Assembly (NCBI RefSeq): GCF_008365405.1
Contig: NZ_QOKV01000002.1
Coordinates: 124,001 to 188,000 of the forward strand
Direction of reading: 5' to 3'
Length of the DNA stretch: 64,000 bases
Source of the DNA: Azospirillum brasilense
GTDB taxonomy: Bacteria; Pseudomonadota; Alphaproteobacteria; Azospirillales; Azospirillaceae
How positions within the stretch are numbered: the first letter of the stretch is position 1; each line of letters begins with the position of its first letter. Below the pieces are notes generated by a model that was given only the letters and a program-made list of their open reading frames with translations, made no database searches and was not told the origin of the DNA. The translations under genes were made by a program, and so were the position numbers. Positions 29,275 through 37,023 of the stretch are shown here, in pieces.

Positions 29275-30534
29275 ATGGACGATCTGCTTTCGGGGGCGCT
29301 GAGCCGCCTGGATGAAGCCGCCAAGCACGTCGAGGTGGACTCCGAGGTTCTCGAGAAACTGAAATACGCCAAGGAGACTCTGAGCGTCCGCCTGTCCGTG
29401 CGCATGGACGACGGATCGCGGCGCTCCTTCCCGGCTTGGCGGTGCCGCTACGACGACACGCGCGGCCCGACCAAGGGCGGCATCCGCTTCCATCCGAGTT
29501 CCAACGTGGAGGAGGTGACCACGCTGGCCTTCTGGATGACCTTCAAGTGCGCGGTGATGAACCTGCCCTATGGCGGGGGCAAGGGCGCGGTGAAGGTCGA
29601 TCCGCACAGCCTGTCCAAGTCGGAGCTGGAGCGTCTGTCGCGGGCCTATGTCCAGGCCTTCGCCGGCATGATCGGACCCGACCGCGACATCCCGGCGCCG
29701 GACGTCTACACCAACTCCATGATCATGGGGTGGATGGCCGACGAGTACAGTTCCATCGTCCGCCAGCCGAGCCCGGCGGTCATCACCGGCAAGCCGCTGC
29801 CGCTCGGTGGTTCGCTCGGGCGCGACGACGCGACCGCGCGCGGCGGCTATTACCTGATCAAGCATCTGGAAGAGGATCTGCGCCTGTCCGGATCGGCCCG
29901 CCGGGTGGTGATCCAGGGTTACGGCAACGCCGGCTTCCACATCGCCCGCCTGCTGCACGCGGACGGTTACCGCATCGTCGGCCTGTCCGATTCCCGCGGT
30001 GCCATCGTCTGCGCGGACGGGCTGGACCCGCAAGCCGTGCAGACGGCCAAGGAGCGCGGCGGCTCGGTGACCGCCTACACCGGGAACGGCGCCCGTGCGG
30101 TGACCGGCGACGAGCTGCTCGGCACCGATTGCGAGATCCTGGTCCCCGCGGCGCTGGAGGATCAGATCCACAAGGGCAACGCCGGGCTCATCAAGGCCCG
30201 CGTCGTCCTGGAACTCGCCAACGGCCCGGTCACGCCGGACGCCGACCGCATCCTGAACGAGGCCGGCGTCATCGTCCTCCCCGACATCCTGGCGAACGCC
30301 GGCGGGGTGACGGTGTCCTACTTCGAGTGGGTGCAGAACCGCCAGGGCTACTATTGGGGCCTCGACGAGATTCACGAGCGCCTTCGCGTGATCATGGAGA
30401 CCGAGGGTCGCCGGGTCTGGGACATGGGCACGGCCAAGGACATCCCGATGCGCACGGCGGCCTATGCGCACGCGCTGGAACGGCTGTCGAAGGCCATCGC
30501 CGCACATGGAACGCAGCCGTTCTTCGTCGGCTGA
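29275..30534 (+). CDS. Glu/Leu/Phe/Val-family dehydrogenase, probable glutamate dehydrogenase
   Basis: 419 residues of the small hexameric glutamate dehydrogenase type, interconverting glutamate and 2-oxoglutarate plus ammonia with a nicotinamide cofactor. Visible are the substrate-site motif MNLPYGGGKGAVKVDP with its catalytic lysine, the Asp in DIPAPDVYTNS, and the Rossmann glycines in IQGYGNAGFHIA near 220. A Glu/Asp-type residue after the second strand (GLSDSRGA) fits NAD rather than NADP, but this is soft. GGGAAAAGGA sets the start. It stands alone, with a hairpin terminator after it. Confidence 0.9.
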   Translation: MDDLLSGALSRLDEAAKHVEVDSEVLEKLKYAKETLSVRLSVRMDDGSRRSFPAWRCRYDDTRGPTKGGIRFHPSSNVEEVTTLAFWMTFKCAVMNLPYGGGKGAVKVDPHSLSKSELERLSRAYVQAFAGMIGPDRDIPAPDVYTNSMIMGWMADEYSSIVRQPSPAVITGKPLPLGGSLGRDDATARGGYYLIKHLEEDLRLSGSARRVVIQGYGNAGFHIARLLHADGYRIVGLSDSRGAIVCADGLDPQAVQTAKERGGSVTAYTGNGARAVTGDELLGTDCEILVPAALEDQIHKGNAGLIKARVVLELANGPVTPDADRILNEAGVIVLPDILANAGGVTVSYFEWVQNRQGYYWGLDEIHERLRVIMETEGRRVWDMGTAKDIPMRTAAYAHALERLSKAIAAHGTQPFFVG

Positions 30535-30552
30535 TCCCGTGCGTCGCGGGGA

Positions 30553-30573
30553 CGGGAGCCCGCCGGGCTCCCG
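30553..30573 (+). terminator. Hairpin after the glutamate dehydrogenase gene
   Basis: A 9-bp perfect stem (CGGGAGCCC and GGGCTCCCG) with a 3-base loop begins 19 bp after the stop codon. There is no T run, so termination may need help or be partial. Confidence 0.5.
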
Positions 30574-30599
30574 CCCATCGCATAGGCGAACACGCCGGG

Positions 30600-30614
30600 T
30601 GGACGTATAGTCCA
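30600..30614. promoter_or_regulatory. Dyad with embedded -10-like sequence before the MASE1 kinase
   Basis: TGGAC-GTATA-GTCCA, with perfect 5-bp arms, lies 53 bp before the kinase start and contains the -10-like TATAGT (30606-30611). No good -35 is seen at standard spacing. It could be an operator over the promoter. Confidence 0.35.
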
Positions 30615-30666
30615 TGCCTCGTCCACCCGTGCCGTTCCGCCCGTGCAGCCGAAAGAACGCCTTGAG

Positions 30667-32325
30667 ATGCCTTTTCCGCCCGCCAGCCGTGCGACGGGAG
30701 CGCCGACCATCCTGACCGGCCGGGACATGGTCCTGCTGTCGCTCGCCTTCCTGGCGGCCTATCTGCCCATCGACTGGCTGACCTTCATCCACCCGCGCCC
30801 GAGCCTCAACATCACGCCGTGGAACCCGCCGGCGGGGCTCTACATGGCCCTTCTGCTGTGGACCGGCGCGCGCGGCCTGCCGATGGTCTACGCCACGCTG
30901 ATCCTGGCCGATCTGGTGGTGCGGGGGCATCCGGCCTCGATCTCCTCGCTGCTGCTCTCGAACCTCGCCATCGTTGCCGGGTACGGGGCCGCCGCCCATG
31001 TGCTGCGCCACCGGGTGGCGATCGGTCTGGCGTTGAACCGGGTGCGCGACGTCGGCTGGCTGGTCGGCGTCACCTTCCTGAGCGCCGCCGTCGTGGCGCC
31101 CGTCTTCGTCGGCGTGTTCGTCCTCGACGGGGCCTTGCCCGCGGCCGACCTGCCGACGCTGGCCTTCCAATACTGGCTGGGCGACGCCATCGGAATCGCC
31201 GTGGTCACGCCCTTCGTCCTCCTTCTGCATCATCCCGACAAGACGCCCGCCTGGAGCGTGCCGAAGACGCCCACCGCCGCCCAGACGGCCGCCATCGCCG
31301 CGGCCCTGCTGCTGGTCTTCCTGCCCATCGGCGACGGTCAGTTCAACCTGTTCTACGTGCTGTTCCTGCCCCTCGTCTGGGTAGCGGTGTCCCACGGCCT
31401 GCCGGGCGCGGTCCTGGCGGCCCTGGCCATCCAGAGCGGCCTGATCGCCGGGTTGCAGGCGATCGGCCTTCCCCTGGGGGCGGTGGTCTATCACCAGACG
31501 CTGATGCTGGCCCTGGCCATCACGGCCCTGTTCCTCGGCGCCCTGGTCAGCGAGCGGCGCGAGATCGAGGTCCGGCTGCGCGAACACCAGACCGAACTGG
31601 CCCATCTTTCCCGCCTCACGGTGACGGGGGAGATGGCTTCCGCCCTGGCCCACGAGCTGAATCAGCCGTTGCTGGCCGCCATCAGCTACGCGCGCGCCGC
31701 CCAGCGCCTTCTGGAAGGCGACGACACGCCGCCGCGCGCCCACGAGCTGATCGACAAGGCCGTGATCCAGGCGGAGCGCGCGGGCGAGGTCATCCGCGGG
31801 CTGCGCACGTTCCTCAGCAAGGGATCGCTTCAACTGGCGCCGGAATCGGCCACCGAGATCCTGCGCGAGACGCTGACCCTGGTGCGGGGGGACGCGGCCT
31901 ACAACCGGGTCCAGCTCAAAGTGGACATGGCGGAGCCGCTGCCCCTCGTGCTGTGCGACCGTATCCAGATCGAGCAGGTTCTCCTCAACCTCGTGCACAA
32001 CAGCATCGAGGCCATCGCCGCGGCTGACAGCCCGGTGCGCGAGGTCGTCCTGCGTGTCCGGGCCACGCCGCCGGACGGCCTGACCTTCGAGGTCGAGGAC
32101 AGCGGCCCCGGCGTGTCGCCGGGCATGGTCGAGCATCTCTACTCGCCCTTCGCCACCACGAAGCCGGCGGGCATGGGCCTCGGCTTGCCCATCTGCCGCT
32201 CGATCGTCGAAAGCCACGGCGGCAGGCTGTGGCTCGGCCGCACCGGCGCGACCGGTGCCGTTTTCCAGGTCTTTCTGCCCGCAGCCCGTTCCGACACCCG
32301 GCCGTCCCATGACCCAGACCGATAA
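30667..32325 (+). CDS. MASE1-type membrane sensor histidine kinase
   Basis: 552 residues with an eight-or-so helix MASE1-type membrane sensor (about 20-290), a dimerisation domain with H-box SALAHELNQPLLAAISYARAA near 325, and an ATPase with NLVHNSIEAI, VEDSGPGV and GMGLGLPI. The H-box is of the FixL/DctB kind. The last 17 bp overlap the response-regulator gene, so the two form one unit. The input signal is unknown; MASE1 is an integral membrane sensor of uncertain ligand. The start at 30667 is more likely than GTG 30643, but neither has a strong ribosome binding site. Confidence 0.88.
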   Translation: MPFPPASRATGAPTILTGRDMVLLSLAFLAAYLPIDWLTFIHPRPSLNITPWNPPAGLYMALLLWTGARGLPMVYATLILADLVVRGHPASISSLLLSNLAIVAGYGAAAHVLRHRVAIGLALNRVRDVGWLVGVTFLSAAVVAPVFVGVFVLDGALPAADLPTLAFQYWLGDAIGIAVVTPFVLLLHHPDKTPAWSVPKTPTAAQTAAIAAALLLVFLPIGDGQFNLFYVLFLPLVWVAVSHGLPGAVLAALAIQSGLIAGLQAIGLPLGAVVYHQTLMLALAITALFLGALVSERREIEVRLREHQTELAHLSRLTVTGEMASALAHELNQPLLAAISYARAAQRLLEGDDTPPRAHELIDKAVIQAERAGEVIRGLRTFLSKGSLQLAPESATEILRETLTLVRGDAAYNRVQLKVDMAEPLPLVLCDRIQIEQVLLNLVHNSIEAIAAADSPVREVVLRVRATPPDGLTFEVEDSGPGVSPGMVEHLYSPFATTKPAGMGLGLPICRSIVESHGGRLWLGRTGATGAVFQVFLPAARSDTRPSHDPDR

Positions 32326-32935
32326 ATCCTTCACCGCCGAACCGACCGTCTTCATCATCGACGACGACGAGGCGGTCCGCGACGCGCTTTCCGTCCTGGT
32401 CGAGGTGGCCGGCCTGACCGTGCGCACCTTCGCCAACGCATTGGAATTCCTGCACCGCTACAGCCCCGAGCAGCCGGGTTGCGTGGTGGCCGACCTCCGC
32501 ATGCCCTTCATGGACGGACTGGAGCTTCAGGAGGAACTGTCCCGGCGTGGCTGCGGCCTGCCGGTCATCATCATCACCGCCCATGGCGAGGTGAGTTCCG
32601 CCGTCACCGCCTTCCGGTCCGGGGCCGTCGATTTCCTGGAAAAGCCGTTCGATGACGGCGTCTTCCTGCGCCGCATCCACGAGGCCTTGAAACGTGATGC
32701 CCACCAGCGCCGGGACCGCTCCGCCGCGGAGTCCGCCCTGGCGAAGCTGGCCCTTCTCAGTCCCCGCGAACGGGATGTCGCGGCGCTGATGGTGGAGGGC
32801 TGCGCCAACAAGGCCATCGCGATCCGCCTCGGGATCGGCGTCCGTACGGTGGAGACGCACCGGGCGAATATTCTCAGCAAACTCGACATCCGCACGGTTC
32901 CGGAACTCATGCGTCTCTGGATGCACACATCCTAA
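32309..32935 (+). CDS. FixJ/NarL-type response regulator
   Basis: 208 residues: receiver domain (about 10-125; IIDDDEAVRDAL, phospho-acceptor Asp in VVADLRMPFMDGLELQ, Lys in LEKPFDD) and a LuxR-type helix-turn-helix (LSPRERDVAALMVEGCANKAIA, RTVETHRANILSKL). It overlaps the 3' end of the kinase and is its cognate regulator. The FixJ-like shape does not by itself imply oxygen control. Confidence 0.92.
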   Translation: MTQTDKSFTAEPTVFIIDDDEAVRDALSVLVEVAGLTVRTFANALEFLHRYSPEQPGCVVADLRMPFMDGLELQEELSRRGCGLPVIIITAHGEVSSAVTAFRSGAVDFLEKPFDDGVFLRRIHEALKRDAHQRRDRSAAESALAKLALLSPRERDVAALMVEGCANKAIAIRLGIGVRTVETHRANILSKLDIRTVPELMRLWMHTS

Positions 32936-32988
32936 TGCGCATCCAGATCACCGGACGCTCCCCCCCGGTTGACGGCCGGGGCGTCGGC

Positions 32989-33831
32989 TCAGCGCAGGAA
33001 ATACTGCACCGGCACCACCAGCTCCATGCGGTCCTGCGCCACCTCAGGCGGCGGAGCCGGGAGCGGCGAGGCGCGCTCGACCAGGGCGATCGTCTCCTCG
33101 TCCAGCGCCTCGAAACCGGACCCCTTGTGCAGCCGCACCGACACCACCCGGCCCTGCCGGTCGATGGTGATCGTCACCTGCGGAACCCCCTGCTGGCGCC
33201 GCATCTGGGCGATGCGGGGGTAGCGCTTGTAGCGTTCCAGGTGGCCGAGCACGGCGCCATGCCACGTGGGCAGCGCGTTGCTGTTGCGCAGCATCGGCGC
33301 CGCCTGGGCCGGCGCGCCCGACGGCGGGGCGGCGGGAGCGGGGTTGGCCGGGGCTTCGGTCACCGGCTTGGGCTGGGCCTGCGGCTGCGGGCGCGGCTTC
33401 GGCGGTTCGGCCTTGGGCTTCGGCTTGGGCTCTTCCTTGGGCTTGGGCTTCGGCTTGGGCGGCGGTTCCGGCAGGGCGACCTCCGCCGGCACGGGCGGGG
33501 GCGGCTCCGGAGCGATCTCAGGCAGCGGCTCGGGTTCCGGTTCCGGCTCGATCACCGGCTCGGGCGGCATCTCCGGCTCCGGAAGCATCGATTCCAGGGT
33601 CGGCGGCGGCTCGGCGGGCGGCGTTTCCGGCATCGGCGGCAGGTCGAGCATCACCGCGGGCGGCATCGCCGGCGCCTCCTCCATCGCGACGTGCCAGGAC
33701 AGCGCGCCGACCGCGACGAGGGCGTGGGCGCCCAGCACGACCAGCAGACTGCCGCCCCAGCGCGCCAGGGCGGGCGCCGTGCGCTCGCCGTCCTCCGGGA
33801 GGTCGTTGGGATCGACGGTCGCCACGCTCAT
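32989..33831 (-). CDS. tonB: TonB energy-transducing protein
   Basis: 280 residues with one N-terminal membrane anchor (about 27-48), a long Pro/Glu/Lys-rich periplasmic spacer (about 50-175, with many PEP and KPKPK repeats) and a C-terminal TonB domain (LERYKRYPRIAQMRRQQG, GSGFEALDEETIALVERA). It links proton-motive energy from ExbB/ExbD to outer-membrane receptors. It is last in exbB-exbD-tonB and its ATG overlaps the exbD stop by four bases. The operon promoter carries a Fur-like box. Confidence 0.92.
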   Translation of the reverse strand: MSVATVDPNDLPEDGERTAPALARWGGSLLVVLGAHALVAVGALSWHVAMEEAPAMPPAVMLDLPPMPETPPAEPPPTLESMLPEPEMPPEPVIEPEPEPEPLPEIAPEPPPPVPAEVALPEPPPKPKPKPKEEPKPKPKAEPPKPRPQPQAQPKPVTEAPANPAPAAPPSGAPAQAAPMLRNSNALPTWHGAVLGHLERYKRYPRIAQMRRQQGVPQVTITIDRQGRVVSVRLHKGSGFEALDEETIALVERASPLPAPPPEVAQDRMELVVPVQYFLR

Positions 33832-34250
33832 TTCGCGGCCGCGCCTTCCAGCCCGACCAGGGCGATCTTCAGATAGCCGGCGGCGCGCAGCGCGTTCATC
33901 ACCTCGGTCAGCGCGCCGTAGTCCACGCTGCGGTCGGCGCGCAGGAAGACGCGCGCGCCCTTGTCGCCGTTCGTTACCCCATCCAGCGCCGCCGCCAGAG
34001 CTTCCCGTGCCACCGGCGTGTCGCCCACCGACAGGCTGCTGTCGGCCTGGATGGTCAGGAACAGGGGCTTGTCGGGCCGCGGCTGCGGCTGGGCGGTGGA
34101 GGCTGGCAGGTCCACCGGCACGTCCACCGTCGCCAGCGGGGCCGCCACCATGAAGATGATGAGCAGCACGAGCATCACGTCGATGAAGGGCGTGACGTTG
34201 ATGTCGTGCGACTCGGTGAGATCGTCGCCGTCGTCCAGACGCGCCGCCAT
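33828..34250 (-). CDS. exbD: Biopolymer transport protein ExbD
   Basis: 140 residues with a short cytoplasmic N-terminus, one membrane helix (INVTPFIDVMLVLLIIFMV, including the conserved membrane Asp) and a periplasmic domain. It forms the proton-driven motor with ExbB. It starts 4 bp after the exbB stop and overlaps tonB. Confidence 0.95.
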   Translation of the reverse strand: MAARLDDGDDLTESHDINVTPFIDVMLVLLIIFMVAAPLATVDVPVDLPASTAQPQPRPDKPLFLTIQADSSLSVGDTPVAREALAAALDGVTNGDKGARVFLRADRSVDYGALTEVMNALRAAGYLKIALVGLEGAAAK

Positions 34251-34254
34251 GGCC

Positions 34255-35223
34255 TTACTCCGCCGCCTTGGACACGGCGCGCGGCAGGGCGCGGCGGTCC
34301 ATGTCGCGGCTCAGCAACCGCAGCACCGCCGCGGAGGAGTCGCCGAGCTGGGCGCGGTAACCGCCGATGGAACGGGCGAAGCCGTTGTAGATGACCACCG
34401 CCGGGATGGCCGCGACGAGGCCGATGGCCGTCGCCAGCAGCGCCTCGGCGATGCCCGGCGCCACCACGGCGAGGTTGGTCGTCTGCGACTTGGCGATGCC
34501 GATGAAGCTGACCATGATGCCCCACACCGTGCCGAACAGCCCGACGAAGGGGGCCGTGGAGCCGATGCTGGCGAGGATGCCGGTGCCGCGCATCATGCGC
34601 CGCCCCTCCGCCGCCTCGATCCGCTCCAGACGGGAGGCCGCGCGCTCCTTCAGGCCGTCCTGCGAGGGGGCGTCGGCGGACTGGTGGGCCTCGGCGATCA
34701 CGGCGCGCAGGAAGGCGGTGGCCGGGGTCTTCTCGAAGCCGATGCTCTCGGCCGCCTGGGTCAGCGAGCGCGCCTGCTCCAGCGCCGCCAGGGAGGCCCG
34801 CGCCTTGCGCTTGGCCTTCGACAGCTCCAGTGACTTGGCGAGGAAGATGGTCCAGGTCGCCACCGAGGCCAGCGCCAGCCCGATCATCACCGCCTGCACC
34901 ACCGGGCTCGCCGCCATGAACATGCCCCAGGGGGACAGGTCGTGCGGCAGCGTCGCCGTCGCGGCGGTCATATGCTCCAGCCCGGCGGCCGCTCCAGCCG
35001 CGGCGTCCGGCGCCGCCAGCGGGGCGGCCAGCGCGTCGGCGGCGGGCGCCGTCACAGGCGCCGTCATGGGCGCTGCCGTCGAAGCCGGTGCCGTGGAAGC
35101 CGGTGCCGCGGGAGCGCCGCCGTTGGTTGCGGGGGTGCCCTGCGCCCAGCCAAGTCCGCTCGACAGGAAGGTGCCGGCGGCGGCCATCGCAGCGATGGAA
35201 CGGGTGTGAAGCGCTGTGAACAT
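34255..35223 (-). CDS. exbB: ExbB proton channel protein with periplasmic extension
   Basis: 322 residues. There is an N-terminal signal-like segment (about 1-28, ending GWAQG), an Ala/Pro-rich extension (about 30-85), then the three-helix MotA/TolQ/ExbB core with GMFMAASPVVQAVMIGLAL, GSTAPFVGLFGTVWGIM and ALLATAIGLVAAIPAVV. The long N-terminal extension is common in alphaproteobacterial ExbB. ATG 35223 is favoured because the Fur-like promoter occupies the upstream part of the frame. Confidence 0.93.
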   Translation of the reverse strand: MFTALHTRSIAAMAAAGTFLSSGLGWAQGTPATNGGAPAAPASTAPASTAAPMTAPVTAPAADALAAPLAAPDAAAGAAAGLEHMTAATATLPHDLSPWGMFMAASPVVQAVMIGLALASVATWTIFLAKSLELSKAKRKARASLAALEQARSLTQAAESIGFEKTPATAFLRAVIAEAHQSADAPSQDGLKERAASRLERIEAAEGRRMMRGTGILASIGSTAPFVGLFGTVWGIMVSFIGIAKSQTTNLAVVAPGIAEALLATAIGLVAAIPAVVIYNGFARSIGGYRAQLGDSSAAVLRLLSRDMDRRALPRAVSKAAE

Positions 35224-35259
35224 TGGCGGTTCGAACTTCTTTGCGGCTGACTTCCTTCC

Positions 35260-35287
35260 TGTATAGTGCGAACGACTCTCATTTGCA
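35260..35287 (-). promoter_or_regulatory. Fur-like box and -10 of exbB-exbD-tonB
   Basis: The plus strand carries TGCGAACGAC-TCTCATTTGCA (35267-35287), followed on the minus strand by the -10-like TATACA (35265-35260). Read leftwards, the sequence and spacing match the DUF2325 promoter. Fur control of TonB systems is well established, which makes this site credible. It may also act on the divergent 86-residue gene. Confidence 0.75.
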
Positions 35288-35377
35288 CCCATAAAGTGCT
35301 ATATTGCTGCTATGCGACAAACGGGCAGCGCGCCGGTTGTTCACCGCGTGACCTGTGAACCGCAAGGGGAGATTGCG

Positions 35378-35638
35378 ATGTCGAACGTCCGGACCGTATC
35401 GGAACATGGCAGCTTCCGGCTCGTCGAGCGCGACGGCCGCTACGCCGTGATCGAGGCGCGCGACGGTAAAATCTACGGTCTCCACGGGGAGGCGGGCGAC
35501 CGTCCCAGCGCGCCGGATCGGCCGGACGCCGCCGAAGCCGTCGTCCCCCCCGGCGGCTGGAATGCCGAGGATGAGGCCCGCCGCCGCTTCGAAGAACTCA
35601 CCGCCCGCGGCGAGGAACTGGCCCGCAAAATCTGGTGA
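35378..35638 (+). CDS. Small hypothetical protein divergent from exbB
   Basis: 86 residues, not recognised. The first half is beta-like (SFRLVERDGRYAVIEARDGKIYGLHG) and the end is a charged helix (AEDEARRRFEELTARGEELARKIW). Start 35378 follows GGGGAG by six bases. It shares the divergent control region that holds the Fur-like box, so it may be iron-regulated. Confidence 0.65.
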   Translation: MSNVRTVSEHGSFRLVERDGRYAVIEARDGKIYGLHGEAGDRPSAPDRPDAAEAVVPPGGWNAEDEARRRFEELTARGEELARKIW

Positions 35639-35661
35639 CCACATCGGGTGACCCGCTCGGT

Positions 35662-36483
35662 TCAGAACGCCTGGATCGCCTGCGACGAGACCGTCCGCCA
35701 CCCCGCGTCAGCGTCCTTCAGCATGGTCTGGATGTGACCGATGTGCACTTGGCCGTAGAGGATCAGGATGTTGCGGTCCGGTTCGGCTTTGATCGCCGCC
35801 ACCACCTTGTCCTCGCGCAGGGTGGTCAACGCGGGCGGCAGGGCCTCGCGCACCATGGAGCCCGACGCGGTGGTCGCCAGCATGATTCGGATGGCGGCCT
35901 GGACGCGCCGCTGCACCCACCCCGGGAGTTTGTCGTACTCGTCCCGGAGTTGCGCCAGATCAATGGTCTCCGGATCGGCGTCGTCCGGATCGTCGGGGGG
36001 CAGGGCGGCCAGCAGTTGCGACAGGGTGACGTCAACGTTGCGAGCGTCCGGTCCCGGTGGGCCGATCAGGGTGCGGTTGTCCTGAAGCACCAGCCCGTCG
36101 CCGAGCAGGCTCGCCATCATCTCGTAAGGATGCTGCTTGCTGTCCGGGTTCCAGTCCGCGCCCAGCCGGCGCAGCACGTCGGCCACCCCGGCGGGGTTGG
36201 AGGCGTCGTCGGGACGGACCTCCTCGTAGAAGACCAGCCAGCCGTCCTGGCGCCGCTGCGCGATGTGCTTGGCGATTCCGCTGTAGAAGTCGGGCTTGGC
36301 GACATGGACCATGCCCTGCATCTCCACCTGCCGCCGCCCGTCACTCATCACGACTCGCGACAGTTCCAGGGGGATGTGGTCGGCGATCACCGGCAGGGCG
36401 GCCACCGCCCCCACGGTCAGGGTGACGAGGCCGCCGGCCAGGATGCCGACCGCGATCAGGGCGGTTCGGAGCGCGCGCTTCAT
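35662..36483 (-). CDS. TraB/GumN (TIKI-like) family protein, membrane-anchored
   Basis: 273 residues with an N-terminal membrane segment (about 5-35) and two motifs like those of the TraB/GumN/TIKI group: GMVHVAKPDFYSGIAKHI near residue 60, and a C-terminal LILYGQVHIGHIQTML with its glycine/histidine pair. Members are probable metal-dependent hydrolases or regulators. The resemblance is by motif only. ATG 36483 is chosen because it starts the membrane segment. Confidence 0.5.
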   Translation of the reverse strand: MKRALRTALIAVGILAGGLVTLTVGAVAALPVIADHIPLELSRVVMSDGRRQVEMQGMVHVAKPDFYSGIAKHIAQRRQDGWLVFYEEVRPDDASNPAGVADVLRRLGADWNPDSKQHPYEMMASLLGDGLVLQDNRTLIGPPGPDARNVDVTLSQLLAALPPDDPDDADPETIDLAQLRDEYDKLPGWVQRRVQAAIRIMLATTASGSMVREALPPALTTLREDKVVAAIKAEPDRNILILYGQVHIGHIQTMLKDADAGWRTVSSQAIQAF

Positions 36484-36543
36484 GCCCCGACGCTGGCACG
36501 AAACGGGGGGCGGGGGCAACCGCTCCGGACTCAAAGGCCAAAC

Positions 36544-36564
36544 CTCAGACCTCAGACCTCAGAC
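36544..36564. repeat. Three tandem copies of CTCAGAC
   Basis: A 7-bp unit is repeated three times without change. The last copy contains the stop codon of the Lin0512-family gene. This is probably simple slippage at a 3' end. Confidence 0.8.
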
Positions 36565-36915
36565 GCCGACCTCCACCGCGGCGTTGACGATGTAGATCAT
36601 CTCGTTGCGGTCGTTCTTGTCGGCGAGGAAGATGCCGCTGGGCGCCAGCATGCCGCCGGACACCACGTTGAAGGACACCTGCCCATAGGGGAAGACGGCC
36701 CGGACGGCCTCCAGGTCCAGACGGTCGGCGTCCGCCGGAACGGCGAGATGGACGCGGACCTGCATCCGGCTGGTGTCGCCATCGACCAGCGCGCGCATGC
36801 CGGGCATGGAGTTGCGCTCGATGGCGTTGCGCACGGCGCGCACCGCGGCCTTGGTCACGTCCTGACCGTGCAGATCGGCGCCCATGCCGAGTTCGACGAA
36901 CATCACCTGCTTCAT
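36559..36915 (-). CDS. Lin0512-family protein
   Basis: 118 residues matching the Lin0512 family: MFVELGMGADLHGQDVTKAA at the start, a central Val-rich segment and a Gly-rich PSGIFLADKND near the end. The biochemical role is unknown to me. It stands between the TraB-like gene and the RTX protease on the same strand, 98 bp after the protease stop. Confidence 0.8.
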   Translation of the reverse strand: MKQVMFVELGMGADLHGQDVTKAAVRAVRNAIERNSMPGMRALVDGDTSRMQVRVHLAVPADADRLDLEAVRAVFPYGQVSFNVVSGGMLAPSGIFLADKNDRNEMIYIVNAAVEVGV

Positions 36916-37023
36916 GGTCGTGAATCCCTCCTCGTTCCTTGCTCGACGATTCCGCTGAGGATGCGGCAGGATCGGCGCGGCGCGGCAGTCGGTCCGGTCC
37001 TTTTTCCGAACTGCGGAAAGTGG

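Noticed and set aside
29228..29302. 24-codon leader frame overlapping the glutamate dehydrogenase start
   Set aside because: The purine-rich sequence before its ATG is too close for normal initiation, and the peptide shows no attenuation-type residue run.
32963..32981. Hairpin between fixJ-type gene and tonB as a terminator
   Set aside because: Only a 6-bp stem with a 7-base loop and no T run; too weak to call in this GC-rich DNA.
36544..36564. CTCAGAC triplet as a possible CRISPR or regulatory array
   Set aside because: The units are directly adjacent with no spacers and only three copies; simple tandem slippage explains it.
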